Shown in pieces: positions 1 to 11,800 of a stretch of DNA of 64,000 nucleotides (the stretch's first letter is position 1; each line of letters starts with the position of its first letter). The notes below the pieces were generated by a model that made no database searches, had not been told where the DNA came from, and saw only the letters and a list, made by a program, of their open reading frames with translations. Origin of the DNA: Flectonema sp. DT1601 (taxonomy: Eukaryota; Euglenozoa; Diplonemea; Diplonemida; Diplonemidae); the NCBI GenBank assembly GCA_964019425.1, contig OZ025823.1, positions 62,001 to 126,000 on the forward strand, written 5' to 3'. Position numbers and translations under genes: made by a program.

Positions 1-257
1 AGAAATTAAAGAATTGAACAACACAATACAGAGCTCAAGAATTAATCTTTCGATGCCGCAGCTTACTGCGAGCAGCGGAGCACTTGTTTGTGCAACTAGT
101 GTGTCTTCTTAACTGACAAAAGAAACTGAAAAAAACGAAACTACTGTTGGGAAGAATTCCACGACCGCAGATGCTTTGCGATCCTCAAATCGTCGGATGG
201 AGTCAACAGAGAGTGACCGCAGTGGAGTCGAATTGATTTCTTTGATATTTCACTTTG
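1..257. other. 3' flank of the formin gene, no gene seen
   Basis: This stretch follows the formin stop codon on the minus strand. I see no open frame with coding character, no RNA gene and no repeat. It probably contains the formin 3' untranslated region. Confidence 0.4.
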
Positions 258-3200
258 CTACCAGTCTGGGTCTGGAGATTCTTTCACTCGAGGAGTCAAT
301 GGCATCATTTTCATCATCTGCCCCCGTTTCTTAGTTGTGGATAGGAAATCTTCCTTTTCTGATTCCTCAGCACTCTTGCTGGGTGACGGAGAGTCCTGTT
401 CCCTTCGTTTTGCTTCCTCTCTCTCTTTCTCTGCTTCCCTCGCTCTCGCCCGCTGTTTCCGTCTTTCTCTTCCTTCGTGAGATTCTACTTCTTCCTCCAT
501 GTCAGAAAAGAACGTCGCAAAGCACGCAAAGAAGGCCGACTGTTTTGGAAGAGATTAATTTGTTCGAAGTTCTCATGCAGGTCGGACTTATTAGAAACAT
601 TTCATTCAAAACATACCTCGTCAAATATATTTTGTTCCTCTCCGAAGTAACAGCAGAGCGATAAAAGTTGCTTTTGAACATCCTGTTTTGGTATTTAAGT
701 AATCAAAGTAATTCCTAATCATATCTACACTATCAGGTATGTCCAGGTTGGGATCTTCGTCAGAAGAAGGCCTCCAACTACAACGACTCCAACTGCAACG
801 CCAACAGGAGGATGAAATGGAGAATGGTAGGAAAGCAACATGCAGAGCCTTTTGCACCGATACATCAAAGGCAACCGTACAGTAAGCCTGACACAAAAGA
901 AAGGCTTCATGGAAGCTTACAACTTCAGAGTAACGAAGACTACGGTGTCGGCTGTCATTCGACTGAGGAAGTACGGAGTAAAGCCTTTCCCACAGTCGCT
1001 GTTAACGGATCAACACTCCCACATGTCACGAAAGCTGATATTAAACTGCTCTACGAAGATGACCTCTCAATCTTTGTGAGCAGCACTAGGATTGGATACC
1101 TTGAAACTAAGGCCAATGAAGCGACTGGACAAGTAGAAAGCTGGCAGACTCGAACATGAGTCCAATTCCGGGAGCTTCGCGCTAGTTTTTCTCGGGTTGC
1201 AACTTCCAGCTCGGGCGAGACCATATGGAAATGGCAAGGGTACTACACGTTTTCTCACGGAGACGTACGTTCGGCGGTCCGCACGGAAGAGTTGATTGCG
1301 GAGATGCTCGTGGAAGCAGCAGCTCTGGGTGATGTTCCCGTATTGATAGCGGGGGACTTCAACGTCGAAACGATGGAATCGCCAGCGCTTCTGTCTGCTT
1401 TCGCACACGGACTCTGGATAGATGCCGCCGTCTCGATGGGAAACATGACACCTACGAGCGAAGCGTAGGATCGATGCGATTCTGATGAACCGCGGAGCGG
1501 CGACAGCAATCTCGAATGACACAACGATCCATGTGCATAAGAGTGAGCTGATCCCGACACACAAGCCGGTCATCATTAGAAAGCTCAACATCTCACGCTA
1601 CAATACCAAAACCTTTGAGGTTTTCAACTAATCCCATCGATTCCAAAGAATACGAGTGTTCAACCGCCTCCTTCAAATTGCACTCATTCGGAAGTCCGCG
1701 ACGAAGATTGAGGAGAGGAAGGGAACATTAAAAGAAGTGGTTTCGGTGGAGCGAGTTGTGATAAAGAAAACTGAGAAGAAGTCGATGGAAAAAGCGAATA
1801 TCGGGAGGCAATTGTTTTAGAAAAGTTACATACCTGGAAACTTGATTTCGTTGAGTTGACTCTCTTTTGTAAGTTTCCTCGACGGGATTCAAGTTCGTTT
1901 CCGAAAGTGTCGGATCTGTTTTTTTTTTTAGTTGAGATGAATTCATCAACAACATGCTAACGGTTTAATTTGATTACAAAAGTTACATACGAGTCTGTTG
2001 ATTTCTTGTTTGCATCAACGAATTCAGAAACTTGCTGCAAACCGGATTCGATATCAGCGAGAAGTCTGGCAATTTGAGAAACGGACACAAGACAGGCGGC
2101 ATCAGAAGCAGAACGCAATTCAGGTTGGAGTAGAAATTGCTTCGCATCTGTTGCTGATTCCGATCTCATAACCGTCTCAACAAGGAATCGAAGTAAGTGC
2201 GATTTATTATCAGCTGACTTGGTGTCGCGGAGCTTCATCAGATTTTCTATCGTAAATCCAATAGCATTACCAGACTGAGTTCCTTTATTTAGATAATTTC
2301 CCATGTGAAGGATTGTTACCAGAAGACGTTTTAAATCTTCACTTTGTTGGAGAATAGTCGCAGCTTTCTGAATAGCTGAGATGTGTTCTTCCAATGTCGA
2401 CACCATTGAGTCGAATTCAAGTACGAATAACCAAGTCCTTACTCGAGTGGATATGTTACTTACTTTTGATACCGACTCGACAAAGAGTTCAGGTATCCCA
2501 AGTGGAATTCCCTTTTCACGTGCTTCGGATACTTTTTTTATTTCATCCTCCTGCGGTATGATGGTCAACAATATTTGAAGAGCATCCGCATTCAAAGCCT
2601 CGCCATCCATTGACAGCAGCGCATCGCGGAGTGCTTCTGGTGACATTTTTAATCTATTTAACACAATTCCAAAATTCTGTGCTCGCTTCCCACTCAACAC
2701 TTCCTTCTTTTGCTGTTTCGCCTCCTTTTGACGCATGTGCGCTCCTCTTGTAATTGTGAACACATCACTCAGTGCCTGCTCTTCAAATGGAACGCCACTC
2801 GTTGGAGACTGCTCGTCTTGCATTCCACCCCAGAATGTTCCAGCACCACAGCGAATATTTTTAACTTTAGCCCAGTGTAACCTTCGCAACTTCTTAGCGC
2901 TGAGTGATGCGAGCGCAGTGCCAGGTGGAGGAGGAGGACCAGGTGGACCACCCGCACCTGCCCTGTGTGGAGGGGGAGGAGGAGGTATTCCTCCTCCAGG
3001 TGGAGGCGGCGGTGGAGGAGCTCCAGGAATCCCGCTGCCACTGGGCGGAGGAGGAGGAGGAGGGGGAGGAGGTCCTCCGGGAACGCCACCTCCACTGGGT
3101 GGCGGCGGGGGCGGTATTTTCAAAGAAACCGAGGGTGGCGGTGGAGGTGGCGGAGGAACGCCTCCAGCGTTAGGCGGCGGAGGAGGTGGCGGAGGAGTTA

Positions 3201-4146
3201 GCTGAGGTTTGCCAACGGGAGTTAGGTTATTTTTTGATTCTAACGCCGCGAGAGCTAACAACTGCTGCTGCTGTTGAGGTGTTTGTTGCAGAGATGTGAA
3301 CGAGCTTTCGATGTCTTCCAATTCCGAGGCATCTAATTCTTCTTCTTCACCTTCTTCCCAACCTCCAGAAGAAGAAAGATCCGTCTCATTACTTTCTTCG
3401 TAGTCATCATCATCAACATCGAGAGCAACTGATACGTGAGACGGCCTCCGGGACTCATGGTTGACAATTGTGCCGTCTCTTCGTACCCACTGCAAGACGA
3501 GCATTGGAATTTCCTCATCTTCCCTGGCTGCAGCTGTTGGATCGATTGGGAAATCTCTTCCGTTGACAAAGACGACGTTCATATTTCTTTTACAAACTAA
3601 TTCAATTCCGGGGACATCACACTCATGAATAACACCGTCTCCGAACTCATCAATTGATTTGATCAGTTTTCGTGAATTTAAATTAACGAGTCTGAAAGGG
3701 ATTCCTTGACTCAGAGTAAGTGAAGCTTTGAATCCTTCTAAGATGGCATCGATTGCTTCTAAAGCAGAAAGACGCCAACCATCTCTTGTTGTTGAAGGGA
3801 CTGGTGGCTCTGGGAAGTTGTTTTCCAAACTCATTTTCTTTATCGGAGATTGGTTCATTTGAGTTGGCGTCGGAAGATTCAATTCGACGCCTTCGAGAGT
3901 TACTAAACTGTTGGTCAGTTTTACTACTTTGTTCCCGCTTGGGAAATAGTAGGGTCGATTCTCTTCCATTTTAGCTGCAGTAAGAATCTTCTGTTTTGTT
4001 AGTCCTTGGTTCCCAAACAGTACGAGTGTTCCTCCGATGCTGAAAGCTTTCACTAATTGTCGTTTGTCTTCATTCCAACATCCGCTGATGTCACCCCCGC
4101 TGACCTCTTGTCGTCGCTTCCTCCACAATCGGTCCAAAAGTGACAT
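258..4146 (-). CDS. Formin (FH1-FH2 actin nucleator), six exons
   Basis: Formins nucleate and elongate unbranched actin filaments. My model is 896 residues: exon 4146-1991, 34-nt intron, exon 1956-1834, intron 1833-793 with LINE debris, exon 792-729, 46-nt intron, exon 682-617, 77-nt intron, exon 539-258. All junctions keep frame. Residues 1-310 are unrecognised. Residues about 314-410 are FH1, with seven polyproline runs of 5-10. FH2 follows, with the LHWAKVKN start, the GNYLNKGT motif and an LRDTKSADNK stretch. The late exons supply the expected FH2 end (YFGEEQNIFDE, then FFACFATFFSDMEEE) and a charged helical tail; without them the domain would be cut short. No GTPase-binding or FH3 region is visible. 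ATG 4146 is chosen because an in-frame stop would precede it after splicing. Two points are unsure: the 792 acceptor (777 also keeps frame) and the weak donor at 728. Confidence 0.82.
840..1650 (+). mobile_element. Non-LTR retrotransposon (LINE) fragments inside a formin intron
   Basis: Reading the plus strand gives LINE-like pieces. Residues around 1052-1063 read YEDD followed by LSIFVSS, matching the reverse-transcriptase YADD active-site region, and the following stretch to about 1156 (ETKANEATGQVESW) is typical of LINE reverse transcriptase. Positions 1352-1363 encode GDFN in an IAGDFNVE context, the signature of the endonuclease/exonuclease/phosphatase fold, followed in another frame by RIDAILMNRG and IPTHKPV. 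Reverse-transcriptase pieces precede the endonuclease piece, opposite to the usual order, and the frame changes several times, so this is broken and rearranged debris. It lies antisense within the 1 kb formin intron. No poly(A) tail or target-site duplication was identified. The edges are approximate. Confidence 0.7.
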
Positions 4147-4178
4147 CTTTTGCAACCCGTCAGATGCATTCGAAAGTA

Positions 4179-4250
4179 CTGAAGAGAAAAAAGTAATAAA
4201 AAAACATTCTTCAAATAACAACCCAACAAACTTATTTTCTGATAACATAC
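4179..4250 (-). promoter_or_regulatory. Splice acceptor region upstream of formin
   Basis: On the minus strand a T-rich tract ending TTTTTTCTCTTCAG stops at 4179, 33 nt before the formin ATG. A GTATGT donor-like hexamer sits at 4250, so this could be a 72-nt intron in the 5' UTR. It could also be a trans-splice acceptor, because the cyclin stop codon is only 15 nt beyond the donor. That spacing leaves almost no room for a separate terminator and promoter. Confidence 0.5.
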
Positions 4251-4264
4251 GTCAGGTAAACAGA

Positions 4265-5626
4265 TTATCTAAGTGAAGGCATCGAGTCGGATTGGTTATT
4301 CGATTCTGACATACGAACATCAATTGACTGTCGGATCTTTAATTTAATTGCAGAAGACCATCTCCTCGAACGTGACAAAACAGAATCAACTTTATTATTT
4401 GAAAGATCCGCAATGAGAGGAACAGGAGAAGGTGGGTTTCGCTGTTGAAGTGAAGACAAGAGAGAAGGGTCGTAGACGGAGAGGATTTCCATCCAAATTA
4501 AATTTATCGTTTTCGAGGTGGGAGACATGTGACATTTTAATTCGATTTGTTCAGCTGCTGTCAGCTCTGCAACTTTTAAAATAGTTTTCAAAAGTACTTC
4601 CACAGGATTATTAAGAACAGCAGTAGCACAAGGGTGTAGTTGATCTTCTTGATGCATTGAAAGTGAAATTAAAATACAAGTCGCAGCAATACACGGCATT
4701 GGATACCGTAACCCGATATCTGTACCAATAAAAGAATCGTTTAAAACAGAAGACGCTAATGACGCAGTCTGCGGAGAGATGTTTAGTTCTCTTCCTATTT
4801 CAATTATAAAATTCTGAGGTATTATCGGAAGTAAATCAAATTCCAAAATATTCATCACAATAATTTCTAACTTACTAAGTACCTCTTCGAGGTGAACGAC
4901 ATCAAGAGAGTTGCCATAATTCCCTGGTAGCATTGTGTGTAGTAAGTTACAAACAATTCTCAAAGATGGAATGCTATTCGATATTGGAAGGAGGTCATTT
5001 CCTTTAAAAGTAATATAAAGACAAAGTGCAGCTACCAGAAATCGGTCAAACTCACGGAAGCTCTTTGCGATGTAAAATCTGTGAAACAAAACAATCGCCT
5101 GACATGTCGCATGAACTTCTGCTCTATCTCCAATTAAAGATCCGCTCTTGCTGACGTACTTGTGAAGTATTTTGATGTGCGAAAGGTTCTTTTTAAAGAA
5201 TTCCTGATCATCATTACTTTTTCTCTCAAAGTCTGTTCGAGTCACTCCGAGTGACTTTTCTATTTTTCTAACTGTCGCTAATGGAGGCCCCACCAAGTTT
5301 GTGAGATGTTCCTTCTCAACTTTCTTTAAATTCTTTGCAGTTTGCTTGTTATTAATTTTATCGTGAATACAATAAACAGACTCCTGATCATCAACAGTCT
5401 CGTTTAGTAACATCTCACTAATGATCTTTGGAGACAACCTCCCCGTCCGACCGCATTCCCAAATGAATGCCGCGCCCTGCATTCGCATTAAATATTCCTC
5501 TTCGAGGGTTAAGACTTTTGCGTCCTCCTCCGCAGAGATGCAATTCTCACGGAGAGCTGACCGAAGACCCTCAGCTTCTTTGGCTTCGATGAGAGAGATC
5601 AGTTCATCTGTTGGTATGTAAATCAT
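4265..5626 (-). CDS. Cyclin-domain protein, transcription-cyclin type (K/T/L-like)
   Basis: Cyclins of this type bind CDKs that phosphorylate RNA polymerase II or act in RNA processing. The single exon encodes 453 residues from ATG 5626. The first cyclin box is clear: QAIVLFHRFYIAKSFREFDR followed by FLVAALCLYITFKG matches the conserved 'LFHRFY...FDRFLVAAACLFLAGK' pattern of cyclin K, T and L. A second, weaker box follows with IAATCILISL. The N-terminal 130 residues are charged and unassigned; the C-terminus is Ser-rich. The gene lies between the cadherin-like gene (211 nt upstream) and formin (118 nt from stop to ATG). A TTTCAAACAG acceptor ends at 5700, 74 nt before the ATG. The subtype cannot be fixed from sequence alone. 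Confidence 0.8.
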   Translation of the reverse strand: MIYIPTDELISLIEAKEAEGLRSALRENCISAEEDAKVLTLEEEYLMRMQGAAFIWECGRTGRLSPKIISEMLLNETVDDQESVYCIHDKINNKQTAKNLKKVEKEHLTNLVGPPLATVRKIEKSLGVTRTDFERKSNDDQEFFKKNLSHIKILHKYVSKSGSLIGDRAEVHATCQAIVLFHRFYIAKSFREFDRFLVAALCLYITFKGNDLLPISNSIPSLRIVCNLLHTMLPGNYGNSLDVVHLEEVLSKLEIIVMNILEFDLLPIIPQNFIIEIGRELNISPQTASLASSVLNDSFIGTDIGLRYPMPCIAATCILISLSMHQEDQLHPCATAVLNNPVEVLLKTILKVAELTAAEQIELKCHMSPTSKTINLIWMEILSVYDPSLLSSLQQRNPPSPVPLIADLSNNKVDSVLSRSRRWSSAIKLKIRQSIDVRMSESNNQSDSMPSLR

Positions 5627-5837
5627 TATCAAAACATTTTAATAACTTGTTGAGTAGAATACACGGTCAAAGCTTCTCAAGGAACTCGACACCAAAAACC
5701 TGTTTGAAACAAAGTAAATGAGAAAAGCAAACAAACATATCGAAAATAATAAAATCTAATTTGAATTCTAACAAGTTGGTAACTATTCTAACAAACAGAA
5801 GATTAATATCTTCTCTTGTGGGTACAAATTGCAGAGC

Positions 5838-8800
5838 CTATCCGAGATAAAAGTCTGCGAGAGGGTTAGACCTCACCTGTTGATTCTCATTGTGATTACC
5901 TGACAAGATGTCACCAGACGGATGTCCGATCAGATTGTGATCGTCTTCGATGTTTTTATTTCTATCTAAAGAAGGAACAGAAAAGAATCGAAGAGGGTGC
6001 GCCTGATGAGTCGCCGTACGAACATTAGCATCTCGAGGTGGTCGCCCAGGGAAGGCGGATGAGAATCGAATGGCTTCAGGAGGTACTTGCACTGGTTGTG
6101 GTTGAGGAACTGGCTCAGGTTCATTTACAAGAATCTCTTCAGTTGGAACAGTCGACGGTGGCGGTACGGACGCTGGTTCTGATTCAGCAGGCGGTGGAGG
6201 TGACTTCTTTTCTTTCTTCCTGCAACAAAAGTAATAAATCAATGCAATGATTGCCGCTAATAATAAAAGTCCTCCCAATGAACCCAACAAGATGTATATC
6301 AACTTTGGATCTGTCGACGAGATGGGGTCGTCATGTCGGACGTCTTCTCCGATTTGAGACTTTGGGAGCGGCGTATCATTTCCGTTTAATTTTAAATTAT
6401 AAATATTACCACCTGGTTGATGTACTCGAGTGTTATGAACTCCGAGAGACTCTGCGAGGCTACCAGTACTGAGAACTGCAACCATTCGCTCTGATAGCTG
6501 AGCGGCGTTAGTGTTAACGGGAGCGATTATGAGATCGTTGAAGTTAAACACCAAAACTGATGGCGCTGGTCCTTGAGTCCAGGAAATTACATTAATTCGA
6601 TCTCTGCTAACAACTTCGTTATCAGGACCGGCTGCTGCCAACATGGAAGCGATCGCATTAAGCGCCTCATTCTGTTGTGTTGCTGAGAGGAATGTGGCAA
6701 ACTCTAATTCAAAATTATCTTCTCCAGCAGCACCCCGTTCACTAGTTATTTGAATTCTCTCCAGAGTACTGGTTGCCCCTTCACTATCATGAAGTAGGAT
6801 ACTGATATCTGTCCTGCCCCATTGCATTGAATTTAAAGTGAAAGACAGAACTCCATCAGGAGAAAGAATTGGTTCGTAACCAGCTTTAAAGATTTGAGAA
6901 GTCGAAGTAATATTGAGAGTGAAGTGAACAGTCTGATTCGCTTCATTGTCGGGTCCTTTTCTGATGAGAGTAGCGATCTGAGTTGTTATCGCCCCGTCAG
7001 TTCGTTGTAGTTGTAAGTGACTAGTGATGAGTTGAAAGGAAGGAGGATCGTTAACAGATTCTATTTGAATATTAAGAACATGCGGCTCACTACTATTTAT
7101 ATTCGGTGGATTAGAACCTCCATTATCCTGAAGAAACACGTTGAAGAAGAAGGAACCAAAAATATTTTCTGATATCTCAAAAGCCAAGTCACCCGTTGCT
7201 GGATTCACTCGGGGAAACGTTTTGAAGTCTCGAAATAAATCAAACATTCCCAAACCAGCAACACCATCTCGATAGGTCACAACAAATATTAAATTCTGAT
7301 TAGATTCATCAACAGGACCAGCAATCATACCACTAGCCCATCTCTCAACAATAAACAACCCGAGTGTGTCTTCCTTTAGTAGAATTGGTTGAGTTGCAGA
7401 AACAAACGAAGGCGGATCATTAACCGGAAGCACCGTAACAATAAAATGAGCGTCTGAAGAGAGACTGTTTGTGTTTCCAACTGAGGAATCAATTACAGTC
7501 CCTGCGGAATTCAAAGGTATCGCTAAACGACTTTTTGAATTAGAATGTTGTGCTGAAGTGTAATCGATGGCTCTAAAAACTAAATCAGCAACACCAACCG
7601 CATTAGGGCCAGGTGTTAATATTAAAGTCCCTCCTGACATCACAGGAGGAGTCCCAAACAGTCGGGTGTCAGTAGTTGTGATGTCAACACTCAGATCTTG
7701 TGTTGGTTCAAAGGGTCCAGGACCAAGTTGTGTTATTATGTTTTCTACTCTTGTTGGAGGAGAGTCTTCAAAGATTGTTATATTCGAACGACTTAATTTA
7801 ATCACAGGAGGGTTATTAACAGCAACGATATCAACTTGCAGTATTACTGGCTGCCCGAAAGTGTCTAAACCAGAAGTTCCATTACACGGAGTTCGCAAAC
7901 CATCATCTTTTATAGTCACAACAAAAGTAAAATTCCCCCACGCAAAAGGAAGCATTTTGTAGTTCAAATCGCACGTTCGGAGTGTCGGATTGATAGTTGT
8001 GTATGGAGGAATTTCAAAGAACTTCGAGGCATTCCTCGGACTCGCGATGATCGAAACGTTTGGTGTTCCGTGTAACCAAACTCCTCCAATTCCAGACCCG
8101 GAGATGACTTGCAAGTCGATTGAAATATTTACTTTTTGCTCTGCGAGCTCATCATCAGCCAGCAGTGGCCCTGGAGCGACGTGTCCGCACCAGTTTGGGA
8201 TGTTCTGCTTCAAAGGGAATTCAGACTCTTGTGCTACGATCCCGTAACGAATTGCTCCATTCATCAAACTGTTTCCATCTGGAGACTGTGAAAGACTCAA
8301 CACAGGTTCATCGTTAACACTTTGTACGTCAATTCGTAACAACGCTGTTTCATAAGATATCACTTCTGGTGAGTACCAAGTACCATTATCTCTAATAGAA
8401 ACAATAAATAAACAATATCCATTCTGATTAGTAGAAAGTGATATTTGGAGTTCTCCTGCTGAAGTAATTTGTGGAATCGCTCGAAAAACACGCGAGCAAT
8501 TGGATTCGAAAATATCAGAAAACCGAACTGAAAATATGACGCGCTGTGCCCTGTCTTCGAGGTACCCTGCAGTGACTTCACGTGCCCAGTTTGGAATAGA
8601 AATGATTTCTTCAGCGTTTTGTTGATGTTCACAAAGAGTTACTGGAAGCCCTCCAATGAATGAAGGGGGGTCGTTAACACACTCGACTTCTATTGAAAAT
8701 TGTTTACTCCTCATACCACCTGCTGTATCAGTAACTGTTACTGACCCAGAGACACTTCCACACCTACCTGGTAGTAGATTAAATAAAAGATTATAAGACA

Positions 8801-11800
8801 TTCCAGCGAGCCCAGGGATTGCCGCGGTACTTTCAAGTGAAATAGATCCTGGGCTGATGATCTGTTGGTTGGAGTTGTCAACAGTGATGTCGATATTTGA
8901 AGTGATCTCAATAACTGGTGTCAGAGTTTGTTGATTTTCTCCATTTACACGAGAAGTCAGCCACTCTTCATCAGGACCTGGAACTACTTTTACTAAGAAT
9001 CGATTAACTACTACCGGAACTACTGAATTACTACTAACTTCTCTTAATGTTTTGGAAGTATCAATTTCAAACATCGGAAGATCATTAATCGCTCTCACAG
9101 TTATTGTTGTCGTCCTACAAAAACCTGCTCCCAGCTCATCGACAACACAACATTCTAATTCAGCTATCCCTGATTGCTCTGGTTGTATTCTAAAAGTAAT
9201 ATCTGCAGTCTTATCATTTAATCCGTTGTCAATATTTGATATTTGAGTTACCGGAGGGTCTGCAAAGAGCCATTCACTCTTCCTAACTACGCAGTTTGCG
9301 GTTGTTGTTTGATCTTTTTCGTTTAGGGGTCCAGCTTGGATGTTCTTTAAGAAGATAGGAAGTCTGTAGAAGTCGCTGTCTTCCCATACGAAGATCCCTT
9401 CAGAATTTGGTTCAAAATCAAAGTACGGCGGGTCGTTTACACTTCCAACAACAATACGAAACTCACCCAAAGATAACTCAGACACTCTGTAGTGCGGAGG
9501 TGACGGTGACGATAGTCCGCTGTCTGTACATTGAACATTAAAGTTAAATGTCCCAGTCACATTCGGACCTGGTTTAAAAGTCAATTCCGCAGCCTGACTG
9601 TCTAGTCGTGTCAAGAGGTAAGGATAAATATCAAAGAAAGCAACTGAAGAAGAATTCGTTAAAACAACGCAGTTAACAGTTTGCTGTCCAATCTCTGCGG
9701 CATGTCCAACGAAAATGTTTCGCACAAATGAAGTCGTTGAAATTGAAGAAACGTCTTCAGAAACGGCAATGTTATTTGTTATTAATTCGAATGTTGGTCT
9801 TCTGTTCGCATGTTCTACAAAGACGTCTAATCGAGCAGGCACTGATTGATCGCAGCCTCCTCTACTTCTCCCTCCATTGTCACGTAATGTTATTGTCATC
9901 GATACGGTTCCCCTTCTTCCAGGAATCACATTGACAATAAGTCTGTTGTTGCGTACTACGGGGTTCGTAAGAAACACATCTGCTCTACTCGGCACCACAT
10001 CAAAAGATAATTGCTGCGCATCTTCAAATGGACCAGGTGATGCCGACAAGACTACTAAATGGCTTGACTCTCCCTCAGTGTCGTATATCGTCAGTTGTTG
10101 AGAAACGAGTTGAAGTACAGGACAGTCGTTTACGGGAGCGACAGTAAATGGAAAAGTTCTCGTAAAGAAAGCGCCCTTCGAATCAATAATCGAGCAGGTG
10201 GCGTCGGTGGTACCAAAGCGGTTAGGAGCAACTTCAAAAGTCAAGACACCCGATGGGGAAACATCGAGACCTGTGTTGGGCTTCAAGAGAGATGGGTCGC
10301 TAATATCGCACCGAAATGAAATGCTTTCAAAAGATTGATCTTCAGATTCAGACCCTGCAGTAATAGCTCTCGCCCACGCGGTTATTTTTATGACTCCCGG
10401 TGTGTCTTCAGGTGTGTCTAAAGGTGTTGGAGATATTTCAAAGCGCGGAGGCTGATTTGACACGACAACCGTTAAGGTGAAAGCAGTTCTACTGCTCTCG
10501 GGAGGAACCCCATCATCGGTTGCCACCAACGTCATTCCCTGAGAGTAGGATCCCTCCGGGAACAATCCGGCAACAAGTGAAAATGATAGTGTGCCTCCAG
10601 CTGTCACAACTGGTGGCTGAGTGAACCAGTTAGGCTGACTTGGATCTACTCTGAGTGAGATGGATTGTTGATTTTCATTTAGTGCCCCCGCTGTGAGTGA
10701 CCCGGCTACGAAAACATTTGAGCGAACAATTAGAGGACACGGAACAGCAACACATCCATCGACTATAATATCACTCGCAGTCAGTTGTAGGACTGGCGGA
10801 TCATTCACCGGAACTATCGTGAGCTGAATTCCCCTCGGCATAGATCGATTCCCACCGCTGTCAATGGCGACAATTGTGATGGTCGTCGTACCAAACGCGT
10901 TGTCAGCCGTTTTGAATGAAAGGGCGCCAGATGTCGAATCGACTAAAATAGGAACATTCGGATCAAACAGCGAAGGGTCAGCTGCTGATACTTCGAATTG
11001 AACAACCTGATTCTCATCAGGTGGTCCTCCTCCGAATTCTCGAATCAAATTCTGTAATACGATCCTACCCTCGTCTTCAAAGACTGTCACTGCTGTAAAG
11101 ATGTTGTCAGTCGTACACTGAGCTCCAGTTGCTTGTCCTGTGCACACCGTAGCTGATGTCGAAGTACATTTCCATTCAGGTCTAATACAGGACTCAGTTA
11201 ATTCAACAAAAGGAGGGTCATCAACAGCTCCGATTGTAATCGGAAATGTTATTGTCTGCGAGTCGCTTCCGGGACATCTCTGAGACCCCAGCCCACCATC
11301 GTCAGTTAATACGCAAGTGACTGTTGCAAGTCCATTTGCATTCGCAGCAGGTGTGAAGGTGAGATCTGCAGCGGAACGCTGATTCAAAGTTAGATCCGGT
11401 GCTACAGAGAACAATGATGGATTATTGTTACTACACGCAATCGTAAGCTGTTGTTGAGAATCCTCAACTCCAGGCCCCCGACTAACACCAGTCAACCACT
11501 GCGGCAATAGGGCGGGTCCGCTGTCTTCCTCAACAACAACATTGGCACCTAACGTTGCTGACGGGGGTGTGTTGACGGGTTCTACTACGAGTGAGAAACT
11601 AGCGATGCGACTTCTTTGCGGGGGAGTTCCGTTGTCTGTTGCCGTGACGATTACTTCAGTTGTTCCAGACACCCCTGCGTTTGTTTGAAAAGTGAGAATT
11701 CCGGTTGACGATATTGAGGGCTGCACAGAAAACAAGTTTGGGTTTCTCGGAGAGACATCAAAAGAAACAATCTGAGAAGCTTCATCTGGATCACACTGAA

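Noticed and set aside
1728-1770. Alternative last formin exon ending at 1728 after a 63-nt intron
   Set aside because: It keeps frame but would leave FH2 incomplete, while the 792-258 exons complete it. It could still be a minor isoform.
2735-3205. Plus-strand Gly-rich frame of 156 codons
   Set aside because: It is the antisense of the polyproline FH1 codons of formin.
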